A stretch of 64,000 nucleotides of DNA from the NCBI GenBank assembly GCA_964384945.1, contig CAYLMK010000009.1, positions 124,001-188,000 of the forward strand, in the 5' to 3' direction. Of this stretch, positions 7,767 to 16,228 are shown piece after piece. Under the pieces are notes generated by a model that was given only the letters and a program-made list of their open reading frames with translations, was not told where the DNA came from and made no database searches. The translations under genes were made by a program, and so were the position numbers. Source of the stretch: S015-6 sp964384945. GTDB lineage: Bacteria; Desulfobacterota; DSWW01. Each line of letters starts with the position of its first letter. Positions within the stretch are counted from its first letter, which is position 1.

Positions 7767-7795
7767 AATATACTGATCGGTATCTTCTTTGTCAA
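7767..7795 (-). promoter_or_regulatory. tetR promoter with embedded operator
   Basis: On the minus strand a perfect TTGACA (7790-7795) and TATATT (7767-7772) are spaced by 17 bases. The operator ATAC-TGATCG-GTAT at 7770-7783 lies mainly in the spacer and covers part of the -10 box. The start codon of tetR at 7743 is about 24 bases downstream. The arrangement predicts autorepression. Confidence 0.7.
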
Positions 7796-8211
7796 GACTT
7801 TTTTTCGTGATTTTCCGAAATTTTCCTGAATGGGCGTTTTCCGGGGGCCTAACCCCTTGTTCCTTTTTGAGCAAGTCTATTCCGAGTTAGGGCTGTTTGC
7901 TTGACCCGCAAAATTCAGCAGAGTTTTCAATATAACAATCGCCTCGATCTCCAGAGGGGCCCTTCTTCCGCCTCATTGTCCCTTGAGAATACATTGATGC
8001 TTCTGGCCAATCTCTTCGAGTCAACAGAATTGATCACAATAGATCGCGCGCCCCTCAAGCCCAGGGACTAAAACAACACTCCCATTGTTTTCCGGATGAA
8101 CTGCGCTCCGTCCGAACATTTCCATCTGATATCGTCTCCTCGGGGCCTGCTCCCACGATTTCTAGATACCTTGCTCTAACAAAATGATCGAAGAATAATA
8201 ACGACGAGCGG
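7796..8211. other. Intergenic, AT-richer, with possible remains of the HNH gene
   Basis: No complete gene is visible. On the minus strand, between about 8170 and 8255, a frame containing ASFPQLHRKVRQ resembles the end of the HNH protein encoded at 8212-8712 but is out of frame with it. The rest (7800-8160) shows no recognisable feature. Confidence 0.5.
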
Positions 8212-8712
8212 TCATAGAACTGCCTGACTTTCCGATGTAATTGGGGAAAGGAGGCAGTCGCGGCCGTTTTCGAACTCCTCCCGAATCCGGCGGCTGACTT
8301 CGACACGGTGCTCGGGGGTGACCGTGACATAGCCTCTGTCAAACAGGGTATGAAGGCCGGACCGTAAGAGCAGCCCATTGTCGACGCGATGAGGCCCGCT
8401 CTTGGCGAATGGCTTGATGTGCGCCGCCTGAAGAACAGGCAGGGTTCTTTCGCCGGTTACGGCATACCTGCGGGTATAGGCTTCGGTCACAAGAACCCGA
8501 AACGCTCCCTGCGCAAGTTGCGCGCGCATGACGAATTCCTCTCCGTATCGCGCCTCTTCTTCCTCTACGATCTGCGGAGACTGTCGGGCCTGCGTTGCCG
8601 AAGAGGTCCGCGGCAGGTATGATCGCTCGCATCCGGGAAACTGCGCAAGGGCCGTCATGGGGAAGAAGCGAAAGACCGCCTTCCGCCGCAGGCTTTTCCG
8701 CGGCTGTCTCAC
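8212..8712 (-). pseudogene. HNH endonuclease, truncated and frameshifted
   Basis: The central part matches a common HNH family: AQGAFRVLVTEAYTRRYAVTGE, then LQAAHIKPFAKSGPHRVDNG and LHTLFDRGYVTV. After FENGRD the frame reads an unrelated tail, while the adjacent frame carries the expected continuation, so a frameshift near 8255 is likely. The N-terminal domain is missing. The 5' part overlaps the start of mtgA on the other strand, so the real homology ends near 8600. I regard it as a decaying remnant of a restriction-type nuclease. Confidence 0.6.
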
Positions 8713-9355
8713 GCTCGTCGCGGGGTGCGTTGCCCTCTCTTTCGTTCAGGTTATCGGAGTCAAATGGATCGACCCGCCGATCACGCCCACCATGGTCTAT
8801 TCCTGGTTGCGGGGAGACGGCGTGCGGTTTGAGTGGAGCCCCCTGTCGCGGATTTCGCCCTTCCTCCAGCAGGCCGTCCTCGCCTCGGAGGACCAGAACT
8901 TCTTCCGTCATCGCGGATTCGACTGGCGGCAGATCGAGCAGGCGATCGAGGCGCACGGCGAAGGGCGCCGGCTTCGGGGCGCGAGCACGATCACGATGCA
9001 GGTGGCCAGGAATTTGTATTTGTGGCAGGGGAGAAGCTGGCTCCGGAAAGGGCTCGAGGCCTACTACACGGTCCTGATCGAGCTGCTCTGGCCGAAGGAG
9101 CGCATCCTGGAGGTGTACCTCAACGTCGCCGAGATGGGCCGGGGCATCTTCGGCGCCGAGGCAGCGGCCCTTCACTCCTTCGGCCGCCCGGCGTCCCGCC
9201 TGTCGAGATCCGAGGCGGCCTTGCTGGCCGCGGCCCTCCCGAACCCGCGCAGGTGGTCTCCCGCCCATCCCACGTCGTACCTGCTGCGGCGGCAGGCGGA
9301 GATCCTCCGTCAGATGGAGCGGTTCGAACCGGCGAACACCCTATCGAGTCCTTGA
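8657..9355 (+). CDS. mtgA: Monofunctional biosynthetic peptidoglycan transglycosylase
   Basis: A 232-residue glycosyltransferase family 51 protein. A basic N-terminus (MGKKRKTAFRRR) and one membrane segment (about residues 15-34) anchor the domain in the periplasm. The catalytic Glu78 lies in LASEDQNFFRHRGFDW, followed by STITMQVARNL, the second family motif, and KERILEVYLNVAEMGRG. It polymerises lipid II into glycan strands without a transpeptidase domain. ATG 8657 gives the expected length; the frame extends upstream but without family similarity. It converges on the WYL regulator, with a 15-base overlap of 3' ends. Confidence 0.93.
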   Translation: MGKKRKTAFRRRLFRGCLTLVAGCVALSFVQVIGVKWIDPPITPTMVYSWLRGDGVRFEWSPLSRISPFLQQAVLASEDQNFFRHRGFDWRQIEQAIEAHGEGRRLRGASTITMQVARNLYLWQGRSWLRKGLEAYYTVLIELLWPKERILEVYLNVAEMGRGIFGAEAAALHSFGRPASRLSRSEAALLAAALPNPRRWSPAHPTSYLLRRQAEILRQMERFEPANTLSSP

Positions 9356-10357
9356 GCTGTCCTTGCCGGGCCTCTTCGCTTCATAGCGCTCGAGGATCCC
9401 GGTCGCCTCCCGGCGGATCTCCTCGCGCAGGGAGGCGGGCTCGAGGACCTGGGCCTTCGCCCCCCACGTGAGGATCCAGTAGCGGATCTCGTCCGTACCG
9501 GCCACCTCGGCCTCGAAGAGGAGAGAGCCGTCCTTGTCGCGGCGGATCTTCTGGCTCTCGTGCCAGATCTTCTCCTCGATGTAGCCCGCCACCTCGGGGG
9601 CGAAACGGATCCTCACCCTCACGGGTTCCCCCTGGTAGACGCCGAAGCTGGACTTGAGGAAATCCTCCAGCCGGAAATCCCTGGGCACGGCGAAGGACTC
9701 GCCGGTGCGGCTGAGCATCTTGATGCGGTCCAGGGCAAACACCCGCACCGCCTTCCGCAGGTGGCAGAAGCCGATGAGGTAAAAGGTGCCGTTGAAGAAC
9801 CAGACCCGGTACGGGTCCACCCTTCGCTTGGTCTGCCTCCCCTTGCTCATGGCAAAGTAGACGATCTCGAGGGTCTCCCGGTCGAGGGCCGCCTCGTTCA
9901 CCTGGTGGATGATCTCCCGGAACTTGCCGTACTCCTTGTAGGGCTTGATGCCCACGTGGAGGATCTGCTGGAGTTCGTCCAGGTAGGAGAGGGAGGCCTT
10001 CGGGAGGGTGGTCTTGACCTTCTTGAAGAGCGACTCCAGGGAGTCGTAGAAGTGGGTGTCCTTGAAGACCTTGAGCATGTCCCGGCTGAAGTAGAGGGCC
10101 ATGAGCTCGGTCAGGGTGAAAGGGACCGGGATCTGGTGCTTGACCGTGTCGAGGAGCGACCAGAGGTTCCTTCCGTCCTCCCGGTCGGTGTAGATCGGGA
10201 ACCCGGCCGCCTGCAGCGCCTCCAGGTCCCGGTAGACGGTGCGCGGGTGGCACTCGAGTTCGTCCGCCAGCTCGGCCGCGGACTTCCCCCGCCTGGAGGC
10301 AATCAGGGTCTGGAGCACCCTCCACTGCCGTGCGAGCTGGTCCCCCCTGGCCATCAA
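9341..10357 (-). CDS. WYL-domain transcriptional regulator (HTH + WYL)
   Basis: The first 60 residues form a winged helix-turn-helix (KSAAELADELECHPRTVYRDLEAL, here shown only in part: TVYRDLEALQAAGFPIY). From about residue 145 a WYL ligand-binding domain follows, with RRVDPYRVWFFNGTFYLIGF and FALDRIKML. The C-terminal extension domain ends near residue 325. WYL proteins sense nucleic-acid or nucleotide ligands and often control stress or defence genes, but no such target gene lies nearby. It stands alone between mtgA and the HTH-SH3 gene. Confidence 0.88.
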   Translation of the reverse strand: MMARGDQLARQWRVLQTLIASRRGKSAAELADELECHPRTVYRDLEALQAAGFPIYTDREDGRNLWSLLDTVKHQIPVPFTLTELMALYFSRDMLKVFKDTHFYDSLESLFKKVKTTLPKASLSYLDELQQILHVGIKPYKEYGKFREIIHQVNEAALDRETLEIVYFAMSKGRQTKRRVDPYRVWFFNGTFYLIGFCHLRKAVRVFALDRIKMLSRTGESFAVPRDFRLEDFLKSSFGVYQGEPVRVRIRFAPEVAGYIEEKIWHESQKIRRDKDGSLLFEAEVAGTDEIRYWILTWGAKAQVLEPASLREEIRREATGILERYEAKRPGKDSSRTR

Positions 10358-10409
10358 GCCCCCCGGAGGTTCGGAACGGACCCAAGAGCGAGGCGTGTTC
10401 GGCCTATCC

Positions 10410-10802
10410 TCAGCCGAACAACCCCTTCTTGGACAGAGTCGACTTCTTCACCCAGGCCTTTTCGCGGGGATCCTTGGAGAAGCGGCACCAGCCGTTCCGC
10501 TCTTCGATCACGTAGACACTCGTCCCCTTTGCCAGGAGCCCCACGTACGGATGGGACTCTCCGGGGCCTTCGTGAACGCAGGCGGTGCTGGTCACCGTGG
10601 CCTTCCACGCCCCCTCTTCTTTCGGGTCCGGAGAGGCGCTCCGTTTTTCTGCCAGCCGTTCCACGTCCGCCCTCCGGAACCGCCACAGCCTGCTCTTGTG
10701 CCGGTAGCCCCTGAGCTCGCCCTTCTGGCGGAGGTAGAGCACATCGTCCGGGGAGCAGCCCAGGATTTCGGCAACCTCTTTCGCGTTCAGCATGTCACCC
10801 AT
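10410..10802 (-). CDS. Excisionase-type helix-turn-helix protein fused to an SH3-like domain
   Basis: The 130-residue protein starts with an excisionase/MerR-like HTH (MLNAKEVAEILGCSPDDVLY, with RHKSRLWRFRRADVERL), residues 4-52. After a charged linker, residues 67-125 look like a bacterial SH3 domain: VTSTACVHEGPGESHPYVGL, then GTSVYVIEERNGWCRF and AWVKKSTL. A DNA-binding reader coupled to an SH3 fold is unusual, since bacterial SH3 domains mostly bind cell-wall peptides. There is no signal peptide. It may be a small regulator; the target is unknown. Confidence 0.7.
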   Translation of the reverse strand: MGDMLNAKEVAEILGCSPDDVLYLRQKGELRGYRHKSRLWRFRRADVERLAEKRSASPDPKEEGAWKATVTSTACVHEGPGESHPYVGLLAKGTSVYVIEERNGWCRFSKDPREKAWVKKSTLSKKGLFG

Positions 10803-10912
10803 GACAAGGTCTTGCTCCGCGTGCGGGGTGATGCGGGAGTGCCTCGATTGCAGGGGTCATTGCACTCTCTGCCCGAGCCCCTGAAACCTGCCAGAGGCTG
10901 GGTGCATCGTTC

Positions 10913-10958
10913 AGTGAATTTTTTCAGTCAAGGTTATCACCATATGTGAAAATTCACT
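10913..10958. promoter_or_regulatory. Long-spaced inverted repeat abutting the XRE-gene promoter
   Basis: AGTGAATTTT at 10913-10922 and its exact complement AAAATTCACT at 10949-10958 form a 10-bp inverted repeat with a 26-base spacer. The right arm ends at the -35 box of the promoter at 10958-10986. The spacing of about 36 bases centre to centre would suit a DNA-looping dimer or cooperative dimers, such as the XRE protein encoded downstream. Confidence 0.5.
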
Positions 10959-10986
10959 TGATGTAAAGTCAATTATTACATATCAT
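10958..10986 (+). promoter_or_regulatory. Putative promoter for the XRE/PAS regulator
   Basis: TTGATG (10958-10963), a 17-base spacer and TATCAT (10981-10986) lie in a strongly AT-rich island about 120 bases before the ATG at 11106. The boxes are imperfect, but this is the only reasonable candidate in the 10803-11105 intergenic region. Confidence 0.4.
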
Positions 10987-11105
10987 ATTACCTATCGTTT
11001 GGCAATAGTATACTATGACAACGGAATAGAACGAAAACCCGTTCCCTTGCCGACTGGCCATCGAAGGCAGTTCGCGCCCGGCCGCTTTCCTCGGAGACGG
11101 ATGGC

Positions 11106-12038
11106 ATGAAACGGCTCGATTTTCGACAGGACCTGGGAGAGATCGGCCGGCGGATGCGTCGCGTGCGCGAGTTGACCGGGATTCCTCAGGGCAGGATGTC
11201 GCGGCTGCTCGGAATCAAGAATCAGAGCACATACGGGAACTACGAGGCAGGCCGGTCGGTGCCGCTCGATTTCGTGATCCACTTTCACAGTGTGTGCAAA
11301 GAGCAACTCGGAGTCCGGTTCACGCTGGACTGGCTCCTGAGCGGCGTGGGCGAAGGGCCTCATGGAGGCCAGGGCGACCCGGCCGGGCGGGCCGGCCTTT
11401 CCGCCTCGGAACCGACACCGAGAGGCGCGAACCCAGACGGGGAGTCCTCCGTTGCGCCGCCCTTGCCGGCGAAACCCGCGCCCGAGGAGGCCGGAAACAT
11501 CGACGAGAGGATCACCGAGCACATCGCCCGGAGCACCGAGGTGCTGCGCGAGCTTCTGCAGCGCAGGGCTGTCGGCGGCGAAGGCCCGGAGGCTCTCTCC
11601 CTCCATCCTTTCCTGCGGGACATCCCCTTCGCCGTGATCGACATGATGTCCGTGATCCGGTACGCCTCGCCCGGCGCGTGCAGGCTCTTCAAGACCACGG
11701 CGCAGGCGGTCGTGGGCCATTCCAGCATGCGCTTCGGAAAGACGGCCCTTGAGAAGGTCGTCCCCCAACAGATCGAGTCCTTGCTCACGAGGGGTTACTG
11801 GGCCGGCCAGGTCGAAGCGCACACGAGTCGCTTCGAACCGCTTCCGCTGGTGATGATCATGTGGCTCATGCGGGACGAGGCCGGCGGCCCCTGCATGGGC
11901 CTGCTCATGGTTCCCATGCGCCAGGTCGAGGGGATCCTCGAAGAACTGGAGGGTCTCAAGCACGAGGCGGTCAGGGATCATCTGGCCTGGGAGCACAGCA
12001 TGGCCGCGGCCAAGGAGAAGCCCGACCCTTCCGGGTAA
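11106..12038 (+). CDS. XRE-family regulator with a C-terminal PAS-like sensory domain
   Basis: An N-terminal HTH (about residues 10-60) includes RELTGIPQGRMSRLLGIKNQ and STYGNYEAGRSVP, typical of XRE repressors. A proline-rich linker (residues 85-135) leads to a C-terminal domain, about residues 165-285, with FAVIDMMSVIRYASPGACRL and later PLPLVMIMWLMRDEAGG, which reads like a PAS fold. This suggests direct sensing by a one-component regulator. It is transcribed from an AT-rich region with a long inverted repeat. No neighbouring gene is an obvious target, so autoregulation is likely. Confidence 0.75.
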   Translation: MKRLDFRQDLGEIGRRMRRVRELTGIPQGRMSRLLGIKNQSTYGNYEAGRSVPLDFVIHFHSVCKEQLGVRFTLDWLLSGVGEGPHGGQGDPAGRAGLSASEPTPRGANPDGESSVAPPLPAKPAPEEAGNIDERITEHIARSTEVLRELLQRRAVGGEGPEALSLHPFLRDIPFAVIDMMSVIRYASPGACRLFKTTAQAVVGHSSMRFGKTALEKVVPQQIESLLTRGYWAGQVEAHTSRFEPLPLVMIMWLMRDEAGGPCMGLLMVPMRQVEGILEELEGLKHEAVRDHLAWEHSMAAAKEKPDPSG

Positions 12039-12057
12039 GGGGCCTGTCCCGAAGCCT

Positions 12058-12363
12058 TCACAACCGGAAGCGAAAATGCCCGCCGCAGCTTCCGGTCCCG
12101 GCCATGATGCAGGCCCAGGCCTCGAGCTTGGGGTTGACCGTGTAGGGGACCGTGGAGGGGACCTCCAGGACGTCGAGCCGGCACTCGATCCGGTGGATCA
12201 CCCCGCACACATACCGATCCGCAATCCGGAGCCGTTTCATTCCTTCCCAGGCAAAGCATTTCCCGTCCTGCCGCTCCCAGCGGATCGCGTTGACGGACGG
12301 CGCCGTGAAGCTCGCCATCGAGAGGGGCGACTCGGGCAGGATAGCTCGAAGGGCCCCGTCCAT
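12058..12363 (-). CDS. Hypothetical protein, 101 residues
   Basis: The frame uses codons with high third-position GC like its neighbours and looks globular: LRIADRYVCGVIHRIECRLD, then VPYTVNPKLEAWACIMAG and GGHFRFRL. An in-frame stop lies 15 codons above the ATG. It converges with the XRE/PAS gene, with 20 bases between them. It has several cysteines but no clear metal motif, no signal and no membrane segment. I do not recognise the family; the overlapping plus-strand frame is a weaker candidate. Confidence 0.45.
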   Translation of the reverse strand: MDGALRAILPESPLSMASFTAPSVNAIRWERQDGKCFAWEGMKRLRIADRYVCGVIHRIECRLDVLEVPSTVPYTVNPKLEAWACIMAGTGSCGGHFRFRL

Positions 12364-12519
12364 GAAATCCCTGGCCTCGGAGAAGGTCCGAGGCCTTTCC
12401 TTGGGCCGTCAAGATGCTCGATCGGGGGCGTGGGTCGAGCGTGACCGGATCTGTCAAACCGGCCGGGTAGAATTGGGGCATGCGGTGGGACCCGTTTTGA
12501 TTCTGCGGAGGGATATTGT

Positions 12520-14034
12520 ATGAAGCGAATGGGGAGGGAAGAGGCCATGACCCGCAGGAAGGCGCCGATGCTGTCCAAGTCACGGTTCCTGGCCGGGCTC
12601 CAGTGCCCGCTGCGCCTGTGGTTCCAGTGCTACAACCGTGAGTTGGCGACGCCGGTCTCGCCGAGCCAGCAGGCCCTGTTCGACCAGGGAAACCAGGTGG
12701 GAAGGCTCGCGACGAGAATCTACCCCGGAGGCGTCCTCATCGAGGAAGACCAACTGCATCACGAGGAGGCCGTGGAATCGACGCGGGCGGTCCTGGCGGA
12801 TCCGGCCGTGCCCGCCATCTTCGAGGCAGGCTTCGTTTACGACTCGGTGAGGGTCCGGGTGGACGTCTTACAGAGGCTGCGGGGCGGCAGGTGGAGCCTC
12901 GTCGAGGTGAAGTCCTCCACGTCGGCCAAGCAGGTGCACGAGCCCGACGTCGCGGTCCAATGTTATGTGCTCAGCGGGTCGGGCCTGGAAATCGCGCGGG
13001 CCGGGGTCCTGCACCTGAACAGCGAGTACGTCTATGACGGGACCCGGCTGGACCTGGAACGGCTGTTCGTCTTTTCCGATCTCACCGAGGAGGCCCGGGC
13101 CCAGCTCTGGATGGTCGAGGGAAGCGTTCGGGAATTCAAGGAAATGCTTGCGGGCGAGGACCCGCCCCGGATCGAGCCGGGCCGGCGCTGCATGAGGCCC
13201 CACCGGTGCGAGTTCTGGGAGCACTGCACGAGGGAGAAGCCCGCTTCCTGGGTCATGAACCTGAGCGGGATCCGGCAGGACAGACTCGAGGAACTGGCGG
13301 CCCTCGGTGTCGATGACATCCGGGACATCCCGGAGGGTTTTCCGCTCACGGCCGTACAGGATCGAATGAAGGCCTGCGCGGCGAGCGGCGAGGAATTCGC
13401 GGCCCCGGAGCTTGCGGCCGAGCTTGCGGATGTCGACTATCCGATCCACTTCCTCGATTTCGAGACGGTCGGCCCGGCCGTCCCCCTTTACGCCGGCACG
13501 CGCCCCTTTCAGGCGATCCCCTTCCAGTGGTCGGATCACATTCTGCACGCCAACGGCACCCTGGAACACCGGGAATTCCTCCACGAGCAGGCGGGCGACC
13601 CCCGGCAGGATTTCTGCCGGACCCTGGTAAACGCCCTCGGCGGGGAGGGATCCATCTTTGTTTATACGGAATACGAGGCGCGGATCATGACCTCCCTGGC
13701 GGAAGACTTCCCCTGGTACAGGGACCGGCTGCTCTCCAGCCTGGGCCGGATGAAGGACCTCTGCGCCATCGTCAGGGCCCATTACTACCATCCAGCCTTC
13801 CGGGGATCGTTCTCACTCAAGTCGGTTCTGCCCGCCGTGGTTCCGTCCATGGCCTACGACGAACTTGCTATCCAGGAAGGGAACCAGGCCTCCCTCGAGT
13901 ACCTGCGCATGATGGACCCTTCGACCTCGCCGGAGGAGCGGGCCGGGATCAAGGTTGCACTGCTGACCTATTGCGGATACGACACCCTGGCCATGGTGAG
14001 GATCCGGGAGGAGCTGCTGCGGCGCTTTGGGTGA
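12520..14034 (+). CDS. DUF2779 protein: PD-(D/E)XK nuclease-like plus RNase H-like domains
   Basis: The N-terminal third resembles Cas4/RecB-type nucleases: the strand LVEVKSST carries the E129-x-K131 pair, and later CMRPHRCEFWEHC supplies the cysteines of an Fe-S cluster as in Cas4 (about residues 226-238). The C-terminal half contains a DnaQ-like motif, HFLDFET (D313, E315), and a final CGYDTLAM with the late Asp. This two-domain layout is the DUF2779 family, whose role is not established; a DNA-processing function is inferred. ATG 12520 has GGAGGG upstream; ATG 12547 also has a good site. Confidence 0.8.
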   Translation: MKRMGREEAMTRRKAPMLSKSRFLAGLQCPLRLWFQCYNRELATPVSPSQQALFDQGNQVGRLATRIYPGGVLIEEDQLHHEEAVESTRAVLADPAVPAIFEAGFVYDSVRVRVDVLQRLRGGRWSLVEVKSSTSAKQVHEPDVAVQCYVLSGSGLEIARAGVLHLNSEYVYDGTRLDLERLFVFSDLTEEARAQLWMVEGSVREFKEMLAGEDPPRIEPGRRCMRPHRCEFWEHCTREKPASWVMNLSGIRQDRLEELAALGVDDIRDIPEGFPLTAVQDRMKACAASGEEFAAPELAAELADVDYPIHFLDFETVGPAVPLYAGTRPFQAIPFQWSDHILHANGTLEHREFLHEQAGDPRQDFCRTLVNALGGEGSIFVYTEYEARIMTSLAEDFPWYRDRLLSSLGRMKDLCAIVRAHYYHPAFRGSFSLKSVLPAVVPSMAYDELAIQEGNQASLEYLRMMDPSTSPEERAGIKVALLTYCGYDTLAMVRIREELLRRFG

Positions 14035-14039
14035 GTATA

Positions 14040-14978
14040 CTACCAATGCCACTCCATCTCGTCCGCCCAGCGGAGAAGCCTTTTCCGGGACCATACGTTT
14101 GTGTAATTGGTGGGCGCGTACTTCCCTTCCTCGTAGAGCCTTCTCCGGGTGGCGGAGGTCGCGGTTGCGGCACGCGTCGCGTTCTCGCACCGGCCCGTGC
14201 GGAACATCCTGGCCCCATTGGCCAAATGGAAATACCGGAAAGAGGCGAGCCTCGGGCTCACCCTTTCCATGTGCGGGTCGTTCATCCATCCCGTCCCGAA
14301 GAGTCCCCTGATCCCTTCGTCGAGCCTCATGACCTTTGCAACGAGACGGTGAAAGAGGATCACCCCTTCCAGGGTGATCTTTTCCTTGAATCCGGGAACA
14401 TGGGTCGCCCAGTGGGATTGCAGGAACGGGGCCCTGCCCCCGCATTCGAGAAATAGAAAGGCGATGCCCGAGAGGAACTGACGCCACCCCCCCTCGAACA
14501 GACTCCTGGCGGGGAAGACAACCCGTTCGCACATCCGTCCATGGATCGGGATCAGCCTCAGGGTGCATACGCCGAGGTCCTTGCTGAAGCCGTCTTCCGA
14601 AGAATGCCTGTAGTACCCCGGAGGGCGTGCATTTGTCTCGATCTCGTGCAGGATTCTCTCGAATTGCTCCTCGTAGGAGGCCTTCACTTCATCGGGCAGC
14701 CTCTTGCGCGGGAGTCTCTCCAGGGCGGGCGGGATAAGTCGTCCGAGAACAAGCCGGTGATACGACTCGGCCAGTTGCGCGGTGCTTTTCGCCTCCAGGG
14801 CCGCACAATATTCTTCGAGTTCCGGGCTCAGGTACCGGTAATTCGCGAGTTCCGGGACTTGATCGAGGAGTTCCAGGTATCTCTCCACCGGGAAGCTCGC
14901 CAGCAGATCCCTGCTCCCGGCCCGGATCTCCGCGGCGAGTCTCTCTGCAACCGCAACTGCGCGCCGCGCGTCCAGCAT
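14040..14978 (-). CDS. Conserved-looking hypothetical protein, 312 residues
   Basis: A soluble, mostly helical N-terminal half (residues 1-115) precedes a more mixed region with LGVCTLRLIPIHGRMCERVV, GWRQFLSGIAFLFLECGG and FLQSHWATHVPGFKEK. Codon use matches the neighbours, and the length and composition look genuine. No catalytic motif, cofactor site or signal peptide is evident. It converges with the DUF2779 gene (5-base gap). I do not recognise a family. Confidence 0.65.
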   Translation of the reverse strand: MLDARRAVAVAERLAAEIRAGSRDLLASFPVERYLELLDQVPELANYRYLSPELEEYCAALEAKSTAQLAESYHRLVLGRLIPPALERLPRKRLPDEVKASYEEQFERILHEIETNARPPGYYRHSSEDGFSKDLGVCTLRLIPIHGRMCERVVFPARSLFEGGWRQFLSGIAFLFLECGGRAPFLQSHWATHVPGFKEKITLEGVILFHRLVAKVMRLDEGIRGLFGTGWMNDPHMERVSPRLASFRYFHLANGARMFRTGRCENATRAATATSATRRRLYEEGKYAPTNYTNVWSRKRLLRWADEMEWHW

Positions 14979-15234
14979 CTTCCCCCCTCCCTTTGCCGTC
15001 TCGAGAGAGAATCCTCCGCCTCCCCGGTCGTCACAGAGGAATCATAGATCAACTCGTTTGAATCGGCAAACGGGCGCGCATCCTTGCACCGCTTCCGTCC
15101 GGATCCTTCCCGCCCGGGGTCTCATCTAACGGGCAAGGCCCGGGAGGAGGGTATTGCGAACCCCGGGCAGGCAAATCAAGAACAAATCGAAGGCTGGGTT
15201 TTGCGCCTTCCTTCCAAGTAGAGGAGGACACACA

Positions 15235-15897
15235 ATGGCTTTCAAGCTACCGGATCTCACATACAGCTACGAGAGCCTCGAGCCTTATATCGATGCTCGA
15301 ACCATGGAAATCCACCACCAGAACCACCACGGCACCTACATCAAGAATCTGAACGCGGCCATCGAGGGCCATACGGACCTGGAGGGAAAGGACATCGAGG
15401 AGATCCTCATGAACCTGAAGCAGGTTCCGGAGCAAATCAGGACCGCTGTACAGAACAACGGAGGCGGGCACTACAATCACACCCTCTTCTGGTCGATTCT
15501 GCACCCCGGAGAGGGCGGGGAGCCGAAGGGAAGGATCGCCGAGGCGATTCACAGGCACTTCCATGATTTCACCGAATTCAAGGCATCCTTCAAAAAGGCG
15601 GCCCTCGGACGCTTCGGAAGCGGCTGGGTCTGGCTGGTGACGGACCCGAAGCACAATCTGTCCATCGTGACGACACCCAACCAGGACTCGCCGCTCTTGG
15701 AGAAGAACCGCCGGATCCTCATGGGACTGGATGTGTGGGAGCATGCCTATTACCTGAAGTACCAGTTCAGGAGGGCCGACTACGTGGATGCCTGGTGGAA
15801 CGTCGTGAACTGGGAGGAGGTCGGCAAGCGCTACGAGTGGTTCATGGAGCACGCGGGCGAAACCGAGGAAATGACCAGACGACTGCGTGCAGCTTGA
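15235..15897 (+). CDS. Superoxide dismutase, Fe/Mn type
   Basis: A 220-residue protein with all four metal ligands: H27 (EIHHQNHH), H82 (HYNHTLFW), D166 and H170 (DVWEHAYY). It dismutes superoxide to hydrogen peroxide and oxygen in the cytoplasm; there is no signal peptide. The sequence around N81-H82 and GSGWVWL follows the Fe/Mn family, but metal choice cannot be decided with certainty. GAGGAGGA precedes ATG 15235, which rules out the longer upstream frame. A strong hairpin at 15940-15974 follows the gene. It fits the oxygen-protection theme with cytochrome bd at 52.7 kb. Confidence 0.97.
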   Translation: MAFKLPDLTYSYESLEPYIDARTMEIHHQNHHGTYIKNLNAAIEGHTDLEGKDIEEILMNLKQVPEQIRTAVQNNGGGHYNHTLFWSILHPGEGGEPKGRIAEAIHRHFHDFTEFKASFKKAALGRFGSGWVWLVTDPKHNLSIVTTPNQDSPLLEKNRRILMGLDVWEHAYYLKYQFRRADYVDAWWNVVNWEEVGKRYEWFMEHAGETEEMTRRLRAA

Positions 15898-15939
15898 CAG
15901 GAATGTATCGGCTGCTTCGATTGGGGATTTCCCCCTCAC

Positions 15940-15974
15940 CTTTCTCCTCTCCCCCCGAAGGGGAGAGGAGAAAG
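15940..15974. repeat. 15-bp inverted repeat downstream of the superoxide dismutase gene
   Basis: CTTTCTCCTCTCCCC and its exact complement enclose a CCGAA loop. No U-tract follows, so it is more like an intergenic palindromic element than a classic terminator. It could still stop transcription or stabilise the mRNA 3' end. A second purine/pyrimidine-rich half-repeat occurs at 16016-16050. Confidence 0.7.
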
Positions 15975-16228
15975 CTCATCGAGCAAATGCCGGGTGGGTG
16001 GCAAATGATCACTGCCTCTCCACCGCCCCGCGGGGGAGGAGGGACAGGATGAAGGGCTGTGCGGAGGAGTGACGTTTTTCGGCACGAAGGGCCGCTTGCG
16101 AACCTTTTCGTAACCCTTGTCGTCTTGCAGGCGTCGCTCTCTTCCTTCTAACTACAAGAAATTCATGGAAAAAATATGACGGCACGAAACTCGTGACTGG
16201 CATGAGTTATGCTAGTACGAGAAAGTTC

